DNA of 64,000 nt, from assembly GCA_963765105.1 (NCBI GenBank), contig CAVXUW010000002.1:1178001-1242000 (forward strand). Reading direction: 5' to 3'. How positions within the stretch are numbered: position 1 is the first letter of the stretch; each line of letters starts with the position of its first letter. Both the position numbers and the translations under genes were made by a program. The notes beneath the pieces are model-generated. The model did no database searches. It was not told where the DNA came from and saw nothing but the letters and a program-made list of their open reading frames with translations. Source of the DNA: CALMEC01 sp963765105 (lineage in GTDB: Bacteria; Actinomycetota; Thermoleophilia; Miltoncostaeales; Miltoncostaeaceae). Positions 7,828 to 18,893 of this stretch are shown one piece after another.

Positions 7828-10800
7828 TCATCGACGTCGCAAGGACCTCAGCCGAAGGCCGGCGGTTGCGCGGCGGCGCCACCCTAGGGTGCGGCGGACC
7901 GTGGCAAGCTGCGCCCAGGCCCGTGCGCCGGTGCCACTCGGCGGGTCGTGCGGCGCATACCGCGCTTCCGCAGCCACGCCGTAGATGGCGCCCGCTTCGA
8001 TCCCCAACTCGCGCCACACGCGCTCCGTGCGTTCGGTGGTACTGGCTGCCGGGTTGACGGCGTGGCCCAGGTCGAGGAGCACCGACTCCAGTTCCCGCGC
8101 AGCCCCGAGTACTTGAGCCCGTTCATCGCCGCGACGTCGCCGTCGCCGTCGAATCGTTTTCACCAGGACGGGGATCAGGGAAATCACGGCGAGGATGCCC
8201 AGGGCAAGGCCCAACCCGATCACGACTCCCCCACCGGACTCGTCGGAGGCGCTACCTCCGCCGTCGATTGCCGTCGACGGCGGTTCGCGGACCTCACGCG
8301 GGGTGGGGTCCACCGCTTGTGGGCTGATCTCCGGATCGATTTGTGAGACCTGGCTGCTGATGCGGTACTCCGGTGACGACACCGACGCGGAGTTCGGGGC
8401 CGATCGGCCCGGAGTCGGATCGAACGGCAGCCACCCGTACTCATCGAAAGCCACCTCCACCCACGAGTGAGCGTCGCGGTCCACGATGGGGTAGGTACCG
8501 GTCTTTGAGTCGAACTGCCCCGAACCCACCGTCAAACCCACCGCCACCCGCGCAGGAATGCCATTCATCCGCAACATGAGGGCCATCGCGCCTGCGAACT
8601 GCTGGCAGTAGCCCTGCTTCGTCTCGAGCAAGAACCACGCGAGCTCCGGTTGAGCGATGGCGCGGGAGACGGTCAGGTTGTACGTGTAGTTCTGTGGGGA
8701 GCGGAGGTACCGCTCCACGCGGTTGACGGCGGCGTAGGGAGTCTTCGCCCCGCCGATGATCTCGCGCGACAGCTTTGCGACGTCTTCGTACGCACCGAAT
8801 TCCGACGGGTCGGGCAGGGGTTGACCGCTGCCAAAGGGTGGGACTTGGACGATTTCACCACCTCCGACCGGGAGCTCAAAAAGCCCGGGATCACGTGTCG
8901 CGTCGTCGATCGTGGCGGACACAAGCTTCTCGGCCCCCGGATCGGGGATGACGGTGTCCACGTCGTAGGTGAGGTTGGGCCCCAGGGCGGGATCGACCCC
9001 AAGCGTTCCGTCGTCCCAAACGCTCACGCGGCGTTCGCCAAGGTTACGAATCTCGCGTGGGCGACCGGGTACGGCGATAAACGGGGTTCGCGTGCGCGTT
9101 ATCGTCACCCGGGCTGTCTCCACCTTCTCCTCGCCCGCAGCATCCGCGTCGTCCAGGTTGTCGAGCGTTCCCGTGATTTCCCGGGAGTCAGTGCCGGACC
9201 GCCGGTCGGTAAACGCCGAGAGAGCACCGTCGAACTGCTCGTAGGCCACGAGTCGAAGGGGGAGCGCGCGCTCGGCCTTGAGCCGTCCGAGCAACACCGG
9301 CTCATCGGGATAGGTGAGCGGTCCGTAGCGCTGCTGCAACGTGAGGGTGGCGGACTTCTGGCCTCCGCCGAACGTCCAACTACGCCAGTTCCACCACGGG
9401 CCGCCATCACGGTCGACACCCGCACTTCCCAACCCGGCGAGGGCAATGATGAGCGCACCGGCGACCACGGCCCGTCCCGGGGCGTTGCGCTTCGTGCGGG
9501 GCGTGACAGCACCGAGCCGGAGCGCCATGAGACAGACGAACAGGGTCAGCAAACCTGCCGCGACCGGCCGATCAGGCCGAACGAGGGTCCAGCGGTAGGC
9601 CAGGCCGGTTGCTGCGGCGATGATCGCCGGGAGCGGACGTCGCGCGACGAGAAGTTGCCAGGCGATGAGCGCGGCGCCACCCGCGACAACGAGGATGAGG
9701 AGTGCCGACAAGGGCTCGGTACCGGTGCGCGCGAGCGGCAACGACGTCGTTGCCGCATTGCCAAGGCCCACCGGAATGATGTCGCCGATCCGTCCCCAGA
9801 CGTCGCGATCGGCCCCGATCAACTCCCGAAGGTTGGCGCCCACCGCGATTGCGAGGAGCCCTGCCGCAACGATAAAGGCACTGGCGACGTAGCCGAATCG
9901 CGCCCACCTCCGCGGGATGAGACGAACGAGCGCCGGGACGGTGCCCAGAAGGACCGCTCCCGCGATGGCGCCGGCCGGTGGGTCGCGCCACAGGCCCGCC
10001 CATTCCACGCTGACGAGCGTGAGCAATGCCGCCGTTGCCAGCACCGGGCTAACGGCATTCCCGATACGGTGGACGCGTTCAGCTGGTGACAACAGACCGT
10101 CCTCCCCGTCGAGCGCGGCGCGCAGATCGTCGCGACCGGCGACCTCGGTGACCCACACTCCGGCCCGCCGAAGGTCCTGCGCCAGGGCCCGTGCGGGCCC
10201 CACGAGAACGGCGGCCGCCGCCATGCCGCAACTTCGCGCGTGCTGAGCCGCACTCCCGAGGCCCCGATCGGCACTGGCGGTCACGATCAGAAGTTGCCGA
10301 GGTGCAGACGGCCGTCCGCAGATTCCGCGGATGGCCAGTGACGCGCGCTGGGCGCCGCTGGCCTGAACGGTGGCGAGCTCGCGTTCCATCGCCTCAACGG
10401 ATGAGCCGACGGGAAACACCGTGGCTCCCGCAGCTGTGTGCTCGAGGCCAACGAGGTCGCCACGCGCCCCGCAGCAGGCGATGATGCTGGCGGCCGCGGC
10501 GACGGCCACCTCAAACGGACCGTCGGGAACGCCCGCCGCTGCCGGGTCGGCGTGTGCATCGAGCAGCACCAAAAGTGTTGCGCCACGCCCCGACTCACCG
10601 AAGAGCTCCTTTGTTTGCAGAGAACCCCGGCGCGCGGTCTGGGCCCAGTGAATGAGCGACAGCGGGTCGCCAGGCTCGTAGTCGCGCACACCGCCGAGCT
10701 CGGACCGACCCCGCAACACGCCCGCAGCCTGCCCCGCGCGGCGCGCGGCGCCGGATTCCCAGAAGGGGATGAGCATCGGGACGGTGGCGGGAAGTACCAG

Positions 10801-11284
10801 CACCTCGGTGGTTGTGGTCGATGCGCGGCGAACGCGGGCTAACCCGAACGGATCAGCCAGCCCCACAGAAGGGGGCCCGAGGGTGTGAATGCCGCGCGGC
10901 AGGCCATGGATGACGGAGTCTTGTGCGACTCCCGTACGGGTACGGCGTGGGCGACGAACCTCGATGGCGGCCCCGCTGGGCGTCTCGGCGCGAAGGTCCC
11001 AGTCGAGGAGCCGCAAGAAGCCACTGCGGGCCGGCCAGCCATTGAGGGCGGTGACGACTCCCACCCGTTCGTTGGCGCCGAGGATGTCGCGGTCGACGCT
11101 GCGATGAAGGCGGAGCGCACCGGCCGCGAGCTCCACGGTTGCAATGGCGCCGAAACCGGTGAGAAGCAGCCCGATGCCGATGGGCTGCAGCGCCGGCGTT
11201 CCGAATCCTCCGGCGGCGATCAGCGCCAGCAGCCCGGCGACCGCGACGGCAACCGCGCGCGGGTGGCGGCGGCGGGAGCGGCGT

Positions 11285-11301
<17 letters not shown>
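7828..11301 (-). CDS. DUF58-transglutaminase fusion membrane protein
   Basis: About 1157 residues combining two proteins that are normally separate partners of MoxR ATPases. The N-terminal half has two membrane helices and a DUF58 (von Willebrand-like) domain with the signature YEPGDPLSLIHWAQTARRG. A cluster of membrane helices follows near 430-650, then an extracytoplasmic transglutaminase-like domain whose catalytic Cys lies in KQGYCQQFAGAM, His in DAHSWVEV and Asp in FDPTPGR, then a final membrane helix and a basic cytoplasmic tail (TgpA layout). The ATG at 11301 overlaps the moxR stop by 17 bp. MoxR-DUF58-TgpA modules are linked to envelope protein maturation; substrate unknown. Confidence 0.85.
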
Positions 11302-12274
<973 letters not shown>

Positions 12275-12307
12275 GTTGCAGACGGTAGCAGGCCGCCGCC
12301 CGCCTCC

Positions 12308-13525
12308 CTACTGGTTCGGGCCGCGGTCCGAACGGGGCCGCACGCGCCTCCGAATCTCGTCGAGGATGCGTTCGGCACACCGTGTCTTGCTGGTTTGGAC
12401 AACGACCACGTCGGGCGCGTCGGCACTGATGATGGTAATTGCGTTGTCGGTCGACTCGAAGCCGATACCGGGAGCGGCAATGTCGTTGTGAACGATGAGA
12501 TCGAGGTTCTTGCGCTCGCGCTTGGCCCGAGCACGTTCGCGTCCGTCCGGACCGTGTTCGGCGGCAAAGCCCACCATCAGCTGGGTGGTGCGGGCCGCGG
12601 CGAGCGCGCTCAGAATGTCCGTCGTCGGCTCCAGCGTGACGGTCACGTGGTCAGCGGCGGACTTATCGATCTTGCCGTCGCGGATGTCGACAGGCCGGTA
12701 GTCGGCGACGGCGGCAGCCATGATCAGCACGTCGCAGTCCGAAAAGTCCGCGGTGGTGGCGTCATGGAGCTCACCAGCTGTGGTGACGTCGCGGTACGCG
12801 ATGCCCGTCTGCCGCGGCAGGTCAACGTTGGCGGCGATGACGGTTACCGCCGCCCCACGCCGCATCGCAACATCGGCGAGCGCGTAACCCATGCGTCCGC
12901 TCGAGCGGTTTCCGACGTAGCGCACCGCGTCGATGGGTTCGCGTGTCCCCCCCGCGGTGACAAGCACGCGCAACCCGGCCAGGTCGGTGGCGGCGCCCAG
13001 CGTGGCCGCAACGGCGGCGACGATGTCCTCCGTCTCGGCCAGGCGGCCCGGCCCGACGTCCCCATCGGCGAGGAGTCCCTCACCCGGAGGGATGATGGTG
13101 ACGCCACGCTCGGCCAGGGTTGTGAGGTTGGCGGTCGTGGCGGGGTGTTCCCACATACGCGTGTTCATCGCCGGCGCGACCATCGTGGGGCCCGTGAAGG
13201 CGAGGTAGCAGGAGGTCAGCAGGTCGTCGGCGGTGCCTGCCGCCATGCGGGCCAGGGTGTTGGCCGAGGCCGGCGCCACAAGCAGCACGTCGGCCATGCG
13301 CGCAAGGTCGAGGTGACGGTAATCGGGCTTCTCGTCCGACTCAAACAGGGTGGTCCCGACACGGTTTCCCGAAAGCGCGGCGAACGACGCCGAACCGACA
13401 AACCGTTGGGCCGCCCGGGTCATCACCACGTGCACATCGTGCCCGGCGCGGCGCAGCGCCCGAACCGTATCGATGGCCTTGTAGGCGGCAATGCCGCCGG
13501 TAACGCCAAGAAGGACAGTTGCCAT
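12308..13525 (-). CDS. coaBC: Bifunctional phosphopantothenoylcysteine decarboxylase/synthetase
   Basis: Catalyses two consecutive coenzyme A steps: CTP-dependent coupling of 4'-phosphopantothenate with cysteine (CoaB) and FMN-dependent decarboxylation (CoaC). At 405 residues it has the normal fused length. The CoaC half shows GVTGGIAAYKA, the MTRAAQRFVG segment, APASANTLA and the active-site PAMNTRMW. The CoaB half begins near 190 with VTAGGTREPIDAVRYVGN and contains MAAAVADYRP. Its ATG overlaps the gmk stop (TGATG). In many Actinobacteria rpoZ sits between gmk and coaBC; here the two abut directly. Confidence 0.96.
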   Translation of the reverse strand: MATVLLGVTGGIAAYKAIDTVRALRRAGHDVHVVMTRAAQRFVGSASFAALSGNRVGTTLFESDEKPDYRHLDLARMADVLLVAPASANTLARMAAGTADDLLTSCYLAFTGPTMVAPAMNTRMWEHPATTANLTTLAERGVTIIPPGEGLLADGDVGPGRLAETEDIVAAVAATLGAATDLAGLRVLVTAGGTREPIDAVRYVGNRSSGRMGYALADVAMRRGAAVTVIAANVDLPRQTGIAYRDVTTAGELHDATTADFSDCDVLIMAAAVADYRPVDIRDGKIDKSAADHVTVTLEPTTDILSALAAARTTQLMVGFAAEHGPDGRERARAKRERKNLDLIVHNDIAAPGIGFESTDNAITIISADAPDVVVVQTSKTRCAERILDEIRRRVRPRSDRGPNQ

Positions 13526-14106
13526 CAGACCCCCTTCACCGGAATGAGGCCGGTGCGTCGTGCGATGACCGCGGTGAGATCGTCGACGGCGGCATCAACG
13601 TCGCGATTGACGACCAGCTCGTCGAACTCCGCGGCCGCGGCCAGCTCGCGCTCGCCCACGTGGAGGCGGGCAGCGATCTCACCCGGAGTGTCGGTTTGGC
13701 GCGCGTTGAGGCGTCGTGCCAGTTCGTCCAGGCTGGGCGGGGCGATGAAGACGGTGACCGCGTCGGCGATCATCGCGCGGATACGTCGGGCGCCTTCGAG
13801 CTCGATCTCGACGATGACCGATCGCCCGGCGGCGCGTTGGCGTTGGACCTCACGACGGAGGGTTCCGTAGCGGTTGCCGGCGTACTCGACGTGTTCGAGA
13901 AATTCACCGGCGGCGACGGCATGTTCAAATTCCTCGGACGTGAGGAAGTGGTACTCGACGCCGTCGGTTTCCCCGGGACGACGGGCACGCGTTGTGGCCG
14001 ACACGGCCACCTGGATGTCGGGGAAACGAGGAAGGACCCGCTCAATGAGCGTTCCCTTCCCCGCCCCCGACGGTCCAGAGATGACGAGGACGAGAGCTTT
14101 GCCGGC
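13525..14106 (-). CDS. gmk: Guanylate kinase (start codon not identifiable)
   Basis: Phosphorylates GMP/dGMP to GDP/dGDP with ATP. The P-loop SGPSGAGKGT, the strand VAVSATTRARRPGE that binds GMP, DGVEYHFL and the lid region are all present and in frame. The P-loop lies upstream of the first canonical start (a GTG at 14010), which would remove it. Reading back through the mihF stop, the frame stays open for about 45 more codons but contains no ATG, GTG or TTG before a stop; CTG and ATT are the only alternatives. The coordinate 14106 marks the first plausible codon of homologous sequence. Either an unusual start codon is used or a base is wrong. Confidence 0.85.
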   Translation of the reverse strand, partial: AGKALVLVISGPSGAGKGTLIERVLPRFPDIQVAVSATTRARRPGETDGVEYHFLTSEEFEHAVAAGEFLEHVEYAGNRYGTLRREVQRQRAAGRSVIVEIELEGARRIRAMIADAVTVFIAPPSLDELARRLNARQTDTPGEIAARLHVGERELAAAAEFDELVVNRDVDAAVDDLTAVIARRTGLIPVKGV

Positions 14107-14438
14107 TAGCGGCTCAGAAGATCGACCAGCTCGTTGCGTTGACGTTCCGACAGCCCCCCGACGGTTTTGCCTTGCGAGATTCGGCAGTGGTTGATGAATC
14201 GCGTTGCTTTCACCTTGCCGTACTTCGGCACGGCGAGAAGCATGTCAAAGACCTTGGCGGTCATGACGTAGTCGGGTGGGTTGGCGATGACGTCACGGAT
14301 GTTGACCTGTCCGCTCTTCAGGTCTTTTTTGAGTTGCGCCCGCGATGAGCGGATCTCGTTCGCACGGCGGAGGGCTTCCATCCGTTGATCGAGCGAGCGT
14401 GCCGGGGCTTGGTTTGGGGCTTTGAGAGTAGTGACCAT
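14106..14438 (-). CDS. mihF: Actinobacterial integration host factor MihF
   Basis: Nucleoid protein of the mIHF family, which binds and compacts DNA and is a marker of Actinobacteria. The 110-residue product has an N-terminal helix (RMEALRRANEIRSSRAQLKKDL) and the helix-two-turn-helix region ending in LAVPKYGKVKATRF, then a GGLSERQRNELVDLL tail typical of the family. The ATG at 14438 is chosen because a strong promoter ends 8 bp upstream and the longer upstream reading has unrelated composition. The stop is adjacent to gmk. It probably leads a mihF-gmk-coaBC transcription unit. Confidence 0.92.
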   Translation of the reverse strand: MVTTLKAPNQAPARSLDQRMEALRRANEIRSSRAQLKKDLKSGQVNIRDVIANPPDYVMTAKVFDMLLAVPKYGKVKATRFINHCRISQGKTVGGLSERQRNELVDLLSR

Positions 14439-14446
14439 CGGCGGAG

Positions 14447-14476
14447 ATACTAGGCGGGCCGTGCAACGCTCTGCAA
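14447..14476 (-). promoter_or_regulatory. Promoter of mihF-gmk-coaBC
   Basis: On the minus strand TTGCAG (14476-14471) and TAGTAT (14452-14447) are separated by 18 bp, a good match to a housekeeping sigma-70/SigA promoter. The -10 box ends only 8 bp before the mihF ATG and no Shine-Dalgarno is present, so the transcript is probably leaderless. Confidence 0.65.
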
Positions 14477-14582
14477 GGCGTGATTTCCAGCGATTTTCTT
14501 CCGGTGTCGGCGAAATTTCATGCACGTTGCAGGGAGGAAACAATTTGGCCTTAAATTGGCTCTATCAAGCTCAACTTGAGGT

Positions 14583-17500
14583 CTATTGCTCGCGGGCGTT
14601 GGATGACGACATCGCAAGCAGATCCTGAAGCGCTCGGGGCGGCTCGGGCGCGAAACGTACCGCCTGAGCAGCGGCTTCCGCAGCCTCCATTGTGGTGAGG
14701 CACGCCACACCGGCACGTGTCGCGGCACGTCGGATGGCCGCGCCATCGTCATGGGCGGTTGCCCCGCTCGGGGTGTTGATCACCAGATCGACCTCCCCGC
14801 ACCCGATCAGCGTGGGGATGTCATCGGCGAAGTCGGCGAGCTTCGCAACCGTCGTCACGGGCACCCCTGCCGCGCGGATCGCGTCGGCGGTTCCGGCCGT
14901 TGCCAGCAATCGGAAGCCGGCGCGGGCGAAGCGGTCGGCGACGGCTACGGCCCGTGGTTTGTCGAGGTCACCCGTCGAGATGACGACGGTTCCCGACAGC
15001 GGGAGCGGCGAGCCCGCCGCGCGCTGCGCATGGCCAAACGCCTCGGGGAAACTCCGTCCAATAGCCATGACCTCCCCGGTGGCACGCATCTCGGGCCCCA
15101 GCCGTGGGTCCACGCTTGGGAAGGTCCGGAAGGGCAGCACCGCCTCTTTGACCGCCACGTGGGCGAGGGCCCGACCGACCGGCACCGTGAGCTTGGCGAG
15201 CGGCGTGCCCAGCATCAGCTCGACGGCGGCCCGCACGACCGGTACGCCGGTGGCCTTTGCGACAAAAGGAACGGTGCGCGACGCGCGCGGGTTGGCTTCG
15301 ATCACGTTGATCTCACCGTCCAGGACGGCGAACTGGACGTTCAAAAGACCCACTGCACCGATGGCCCGACCCAAGGCCGCCGTCTGGTCGGTGATGTCGG
15401 CCACCAGACCTGCCCCAATCTCCTGCGGCGGGATGACACAGGCCGAATCCCCCGAATGAACCCCCGCGGCCTCGACGTGCTCCATGACGGCGAGGATGCG
15501 GGTGTCCTGCCCGTCGCACAAAGCATCCACGTCAACCTCGATGGCATCTTCCAAGAAGCGATCAATGGCCACCGGCCAGGCGGGTTGTTCGCGCTGCAGG
15601 TACCGCTCCAGGTCGGCGTCGTCGAACAAAATGGCCATCGCTCGCCCGCCCAGGACGTACGAGGGGCGAACCATCACCGGGTAGCCCACCTCAGCGGCGG
15701 CGGTGGCGGCATCGTTCGCGTCGTGGGCGATACGCCAAGGCGGCACCGTGATGCCAAGCGACCCGGCCAGGTCGGCGAAACGCCGCCGGTCCTCAGCCAG
15801 GTCGATCGCTTCGGCTGACGTGCCAAGAAGCCGGAACCCGGCGTCGGTCAGCGCACGCGAGAGGCGTAGCGGCGTCTGTCCGCCCAGCTGGGTGATGACC
15901 CCGCGGGGCTGCTCGTGGGCGCAAATGTCAAGTACCGAGCTGAGGGTGAGCGGCTCCACGTAAAGCCGGTCGCTGATGCCGTGGTCCGTGGAGACGGTCT
16001 CCGGGTTGCAGTTGACCATCACCGCTTCGTGACCCATGGCGCGAAGGGCGGTGGCCGCGTGGACACAGCAGTAGTCGAACTCCACTCCTTGGCCGATGCG
16101 GTTGGGTCCGGAACCCAAGACGATCACCGATCCGCCGGTGCGGGGTGGGCCGGCGGGCCGCGTGAAGGTGCCGTAGAAGTACGGGGTGCGCGCCGCAAAC
16201 TCGCCGGCGCAGGTGTCGACCACCGCGAAGGCCGGGCTCACACCCTGGGCGACACGGTGCGCCCACACCTCGCCCTCGCGTCGTCCCGTACTGCGGGCGA
16301 TGTCGCCGTCAGTGACGCCGGCCGCTCGGATAAGACGCAGCGTCTCTGCGTCGAGTTCGTCGAGAGTTTCCGGGAGGGCGACGCCGGCTTCGGCGAGCTG
16401 GATCACCTGGTCGCAGAACCATGGATCGATCGCGGTGAGGGTGTGGAGCTCGTCGGCATCGACACCCCGCGAGGCCGCCCAGCGCATGACATCCCATCGG
16501 TCCGCTGTCGCCGTCGCCAGACGACGGCGTGCCGCGTCGAGATCCGCCGGGGGATCCATGGTGACATCAAGCTCCCGTGATGCCATTGCCTTCCCGAACG
16601 CCTCGCTGAACGTGCCGCCCAGGCTCAGGACCTCCCCGACGCTCTGCATCGCGGTGGTGAGGGCCCCGACCGTTCCGCCCACCTTCTCGAAAGCAAAGCG
16701 CGGCACCTTGACGGCCACGTAGTCGAGGGCGGGCTCGAAGCTTGCCGGGGTCACCCCGGTTATCTCATTGGGCAGTTCATCAAGGGTGTATCCCACCGCC
16801 AGCTTTGCCGCCACTCGGGCAATGGGAAAACCGGTGGCCTTCGATGCCAATGCGGAGCTCCGCGACACGCGTGGGTTCATCTCGATGACCACCATCTCAC
16901 CGGTGGAGCGGTTGAGCGCAAACTGGACATTGGCGCCCCCGGTGTCGACCCCCACGACGCGAAGGACCTCCAAGGCGATGTCGCGCAGGCGTTGGAGTTC
17001 CGTGTCCGTGAGGGTCATCGCGGGTGCAACGGTGACCGAGTCGCCGGTGTGAACCCCCATGGGATCGAGGTTCTCGATGGACGCGACGATGATGGCGTTG
17101 TCGACCCGGTCACGCACCACTTCCAACTCGAACTCGGCCCAGCCGATGATTGACGGCTCCACGAGTACCTGCCCGATGGGGCTGGCGTCCAGCCCGATCT
17201 GTAGACGTTCGCGGAGATCCGGCAGCGTCGTGGCGACCCCACCCCCCTCCCCACCCAGTGTGTACGCGGGCCGCAGAATGATGGGAAAGCCAAAACGCTC
17301 GGCTGCGGTTTCCGCGTCGTCTACCTGGGTTGCGGTGAGCGCGTCGAGCACGGGAATGCCGGCGGCCCGCATCGTTTCGCGAAACACGTCGCGGTCTTCG
17401 GCGCGGCGGATGGCATCGGCATCGGCCCCGATCATCTCCACCCCGAACTCCTCCAGCACGCCGGCATGGTGCAGTGCCATGGCGCAGTTGAGGGCCGTTT

Positions 17501-17777
17501 GCCCGCCGAGGGTGGGCAGCACCGCGTCGGGGCGTTCGGCGGCGATGATGGCACGAAGGGTCTCGGTGTCGAGCGGCTCGAGGTAGGTGCGATCGGCCAC
17601 ATCCGGGTCGGTCATGATCGTCGCGGGGTTCGGGTTGACCAGCACCACGCGGTAGCCCTCGGCACGCAGTGCCCCGCAGGCCTGGGTGCCGGAGTAGTCG
17701 AACTCACCGGCCTGGCCGATGATGATGGGGCCACTGCCGATCACCAGGATGGTCGAAAGATCGGTGCGTTTGGGCAT
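14583..17777 (-). CDS. carB: Carbamoyl-phosphate synthase large subunit
   Basis: Makes carbamoyl phosphate from bicarbonate, ammonia (channelled from CarA) and two ATP. At 1064 residues it has the full double architecture. The first ATP-grasp half starts with VIGSGPIIIGQAGEFDYSGTQ and has the grasp segment VIEMNPRVSRSSALASKATG; the second half starts with VLGSGPNRIGQGVEFDYCC and has VIEANPRASRTVPFVAKATG. The C-terminal MGS-like domain carries allosteric regulation. Its ATG overlaps the carA stop (TGATG), last gene of the pyr operon. A 144-bp gap separates it from mihF downstream. Confidence 0.98.
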   Translation of the reverse strand: MPKRTDLSTILVIGSGPIIIGQAGEFDYSGTQACGALRAEGYRVVLVNPNPATIMTDPDVADRTYLEPLDTETLRAIIAAERPDAVLPTLGGQTALNCAMALHHAGVLEEFGVEMIGADADAIRRAEDRDVFRETMRAAGIPVLDALTATQVDDAETAAERFGFPIILRPAYTLGGEGGGVATTLPDLRERLQIGLDASPIGQVLVEPSIIGWAEFELEVVRDRVDNAIIVASIENLDPMGVHTGDSVTVAPAMTLTDTELQRLRDIALEVLRVVGVDTGGANVQFALNRSTGEMVVIEMNPRVSRSSALASKATGFPIARVAAKLAVGYTLDELPNEITGVTPASFEPALDYVAVKVPRFAFEKVGGTVGALTTAMQSVGEVLSLGGTFSEAFGKAMASRELDVTMDPPADLDAARRRLATATADRWDVMRWAASRGVDADELHTLTAIDPWFCDQVIQLAEAGVALPETLDELDAETLRLIRAAGVTDGDIARSTGRREGEVWAHRVAQGVSPAFAVVDTCAGEFAARTPYFYGTFTRPAGPPRTGGSVIVLGSGPNRIGQGVEFDYCCVHAATALRAMGHEAVMVNCNPETVSTDHGISDRLYVEPLTLSSVLDICAHEQPRGVITQLGGQTPLRLSRALTDAGFRLLGTSAEAIDLAEDRRRFADLAGSLGITVPPWRIAHDANDAATAAAEVGYPVMVRPSYVLGGRAMAILFDDADLERYLQREQPAWPVAIDRFLEDAIEVDVDALCDGQDTRILAVMEHVEAAGVHSGDSACVIPPQEIGAGLVADITDQTAALGRAIGAVGLLNVQFAVLDGEINVIEANPRASRTVPFVAKATGVPVVRAAVELMLGTPLAKLTVPVGRALAHVAVKEAVLPFRTFPSVDPRLGPEMRATGEVMAIGRSFPEAFGHAQRAAGSPLPLSGTVVISTGDLDKPRAVAVADRFARAGFRLLATAGTADAIRAAGVPVTTVAKLADFADDIPTLIGCGEVDLVINTPSGATAHDDGAAIRRAATRAGVACLTTMEAAEAAAQAVRFAPEPPRALQDLLAMSSSNAREQ

Positions 17778-18892
17778 CAGCTCACACCCGCAATGATGGC
17801 GTCGAACAGGTACCCGGCGTCGTTCGGGCCGGGTCGACCCTCGGGGTGGTACTGCACCGACCAGGCCCGCTGATCCGGCAGCGCGATGCCCTCCACCGAC
17901 TGGTCGAACAGGCTCACATGGGTGATGACCACATCATCACGCTCACGCGGCACGTCGACGGCGTAGCCGTGGTTCTGGACGGTGATCTCCACGCGGTCGT
18001 CCGCAGTCCGGCGGACCGGGTGGTTGGCGCCCCGGTGGCCGAAAGGAAGTTTGCGGGTGGACAAGCCCGCCGCCCGTGCGAGCAACTGATGCCCCATGCA
18101 GATACCGAAGATCGGTACCTGCCCCAACAGGGCAGAGAGGGTGGCGATCACGCTCGTGGCCGCCGCAGGGTCGCCCGGGCCGTTCGAGACGAACACTCCG
18201 GCGGGGTCGGTGGCAAGGATCTCGTCGGCGGTGGTGCCCGCCGGAACGATGTCGAGCCGGCAGCCGGCCGCGGCCAGGCGCGTGGCAATGCTCTGCTTCA
18301 TCCCACAGTCGATCGCCATGATGCGTGGACCGTCGTGGCCCAGGGTACGCCGCGGCCCGGCGGCCTCACTGACAAGGTCGCGCCCGTCCAGGACGGGGTG
18401 TTGAGCGATTTGCGCGGCGAGGGCGGTGACATCCCGCTCCGTGCTCACCCCGCCGCGGCACGCACCGTTGTCGCGGAGGTGTGTCACCAGCGCGCGGGTG
18501 TCGACATGATCGAGCGCGATCACCCCGTGGTCGCGCAGCCATGAGCTCCACCCGTGCGGACCGGCAGCTCCCAGGCGGTCGGCCGACCGCGTCATCAGGA
18601 GTGCTTCGGCGTGCACGCCGTCGCTTTCGGAGAAGCCGGGCCCGGCGCCAGAGTTACCGATCATCGGGGCGGCGTAGGTGAGGATCTGGCCACGGTAGGA
18701 GGGGTCGGTAGCGGCTTCTTGATACCCCGTCATTGCCGTGGTGAAGACCATCTCTCCCACGGCAGTGCCTGGCGCTCCCACCGAGCGGCCTCGCAGAACC
18801 AGGCCGTCTTCCAGCACCACAATGGCCTCGTTGTGGCCGCGGATCAGTCTCCCACCGGAGCCGGTGGGCTGTTCGAACGCGTTGTTGGCCAT
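17777..18892 (-). CDS. carA: Carbamoyl-phosphate synthase small subunit (glutaminase)
   Basis: Hydrolyses glutamine and feeds ammonia to CarB. From the ATG at 18892 the product is 371 residues, the family length; earlier starts would read through the upstream hydrolase gene. The N-terminal domain has EMVFTTAMTGYQEAATDPSY; the class I amidotransferase domain has the nucleophile elbow IFGICMGHQLLARA with the catalytic Cys, and the His/Glu pair in SVQYHPEGRPGP. The start lies 1 bp after the stop of the isochorismatase-fold gene and the stop overlaps carB. Confidence 0.97.
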   Translation of the reverse strand: MANNAFEQPTGSGGRLIRGHNEAIVVLEDGLVLRGRSVGAPGTAVGEMVFTTAMTGYQEAATDPSYRGQILTYAAPMIGNSGAGPGFSESDGVHAEALLMTRSADRLGAAGPHGWSSWLRDHGVIALDHVDTRALVTHLRDNGACRGGVSTERDVTALAAQIAQHPVLDGRDLVSEAAGPRRTLGHDGPRIMAIDCGMKQSIATRLAAAGCRLDIVPAGTTADEILATDPAGVFVSNGPGDPAAATSVIATLSALLGQVPIFGICMGHQLLARAAGLSTRKLPFGHRGANHPVRRTADDRVEITVQNHGYAVDVPRERDDVVITHVSLFDQSVEGIALPDQRAWSVQYHPEGRPGPNDAGYLFDAIIAGVS

Positions 18893-18893
18893 G

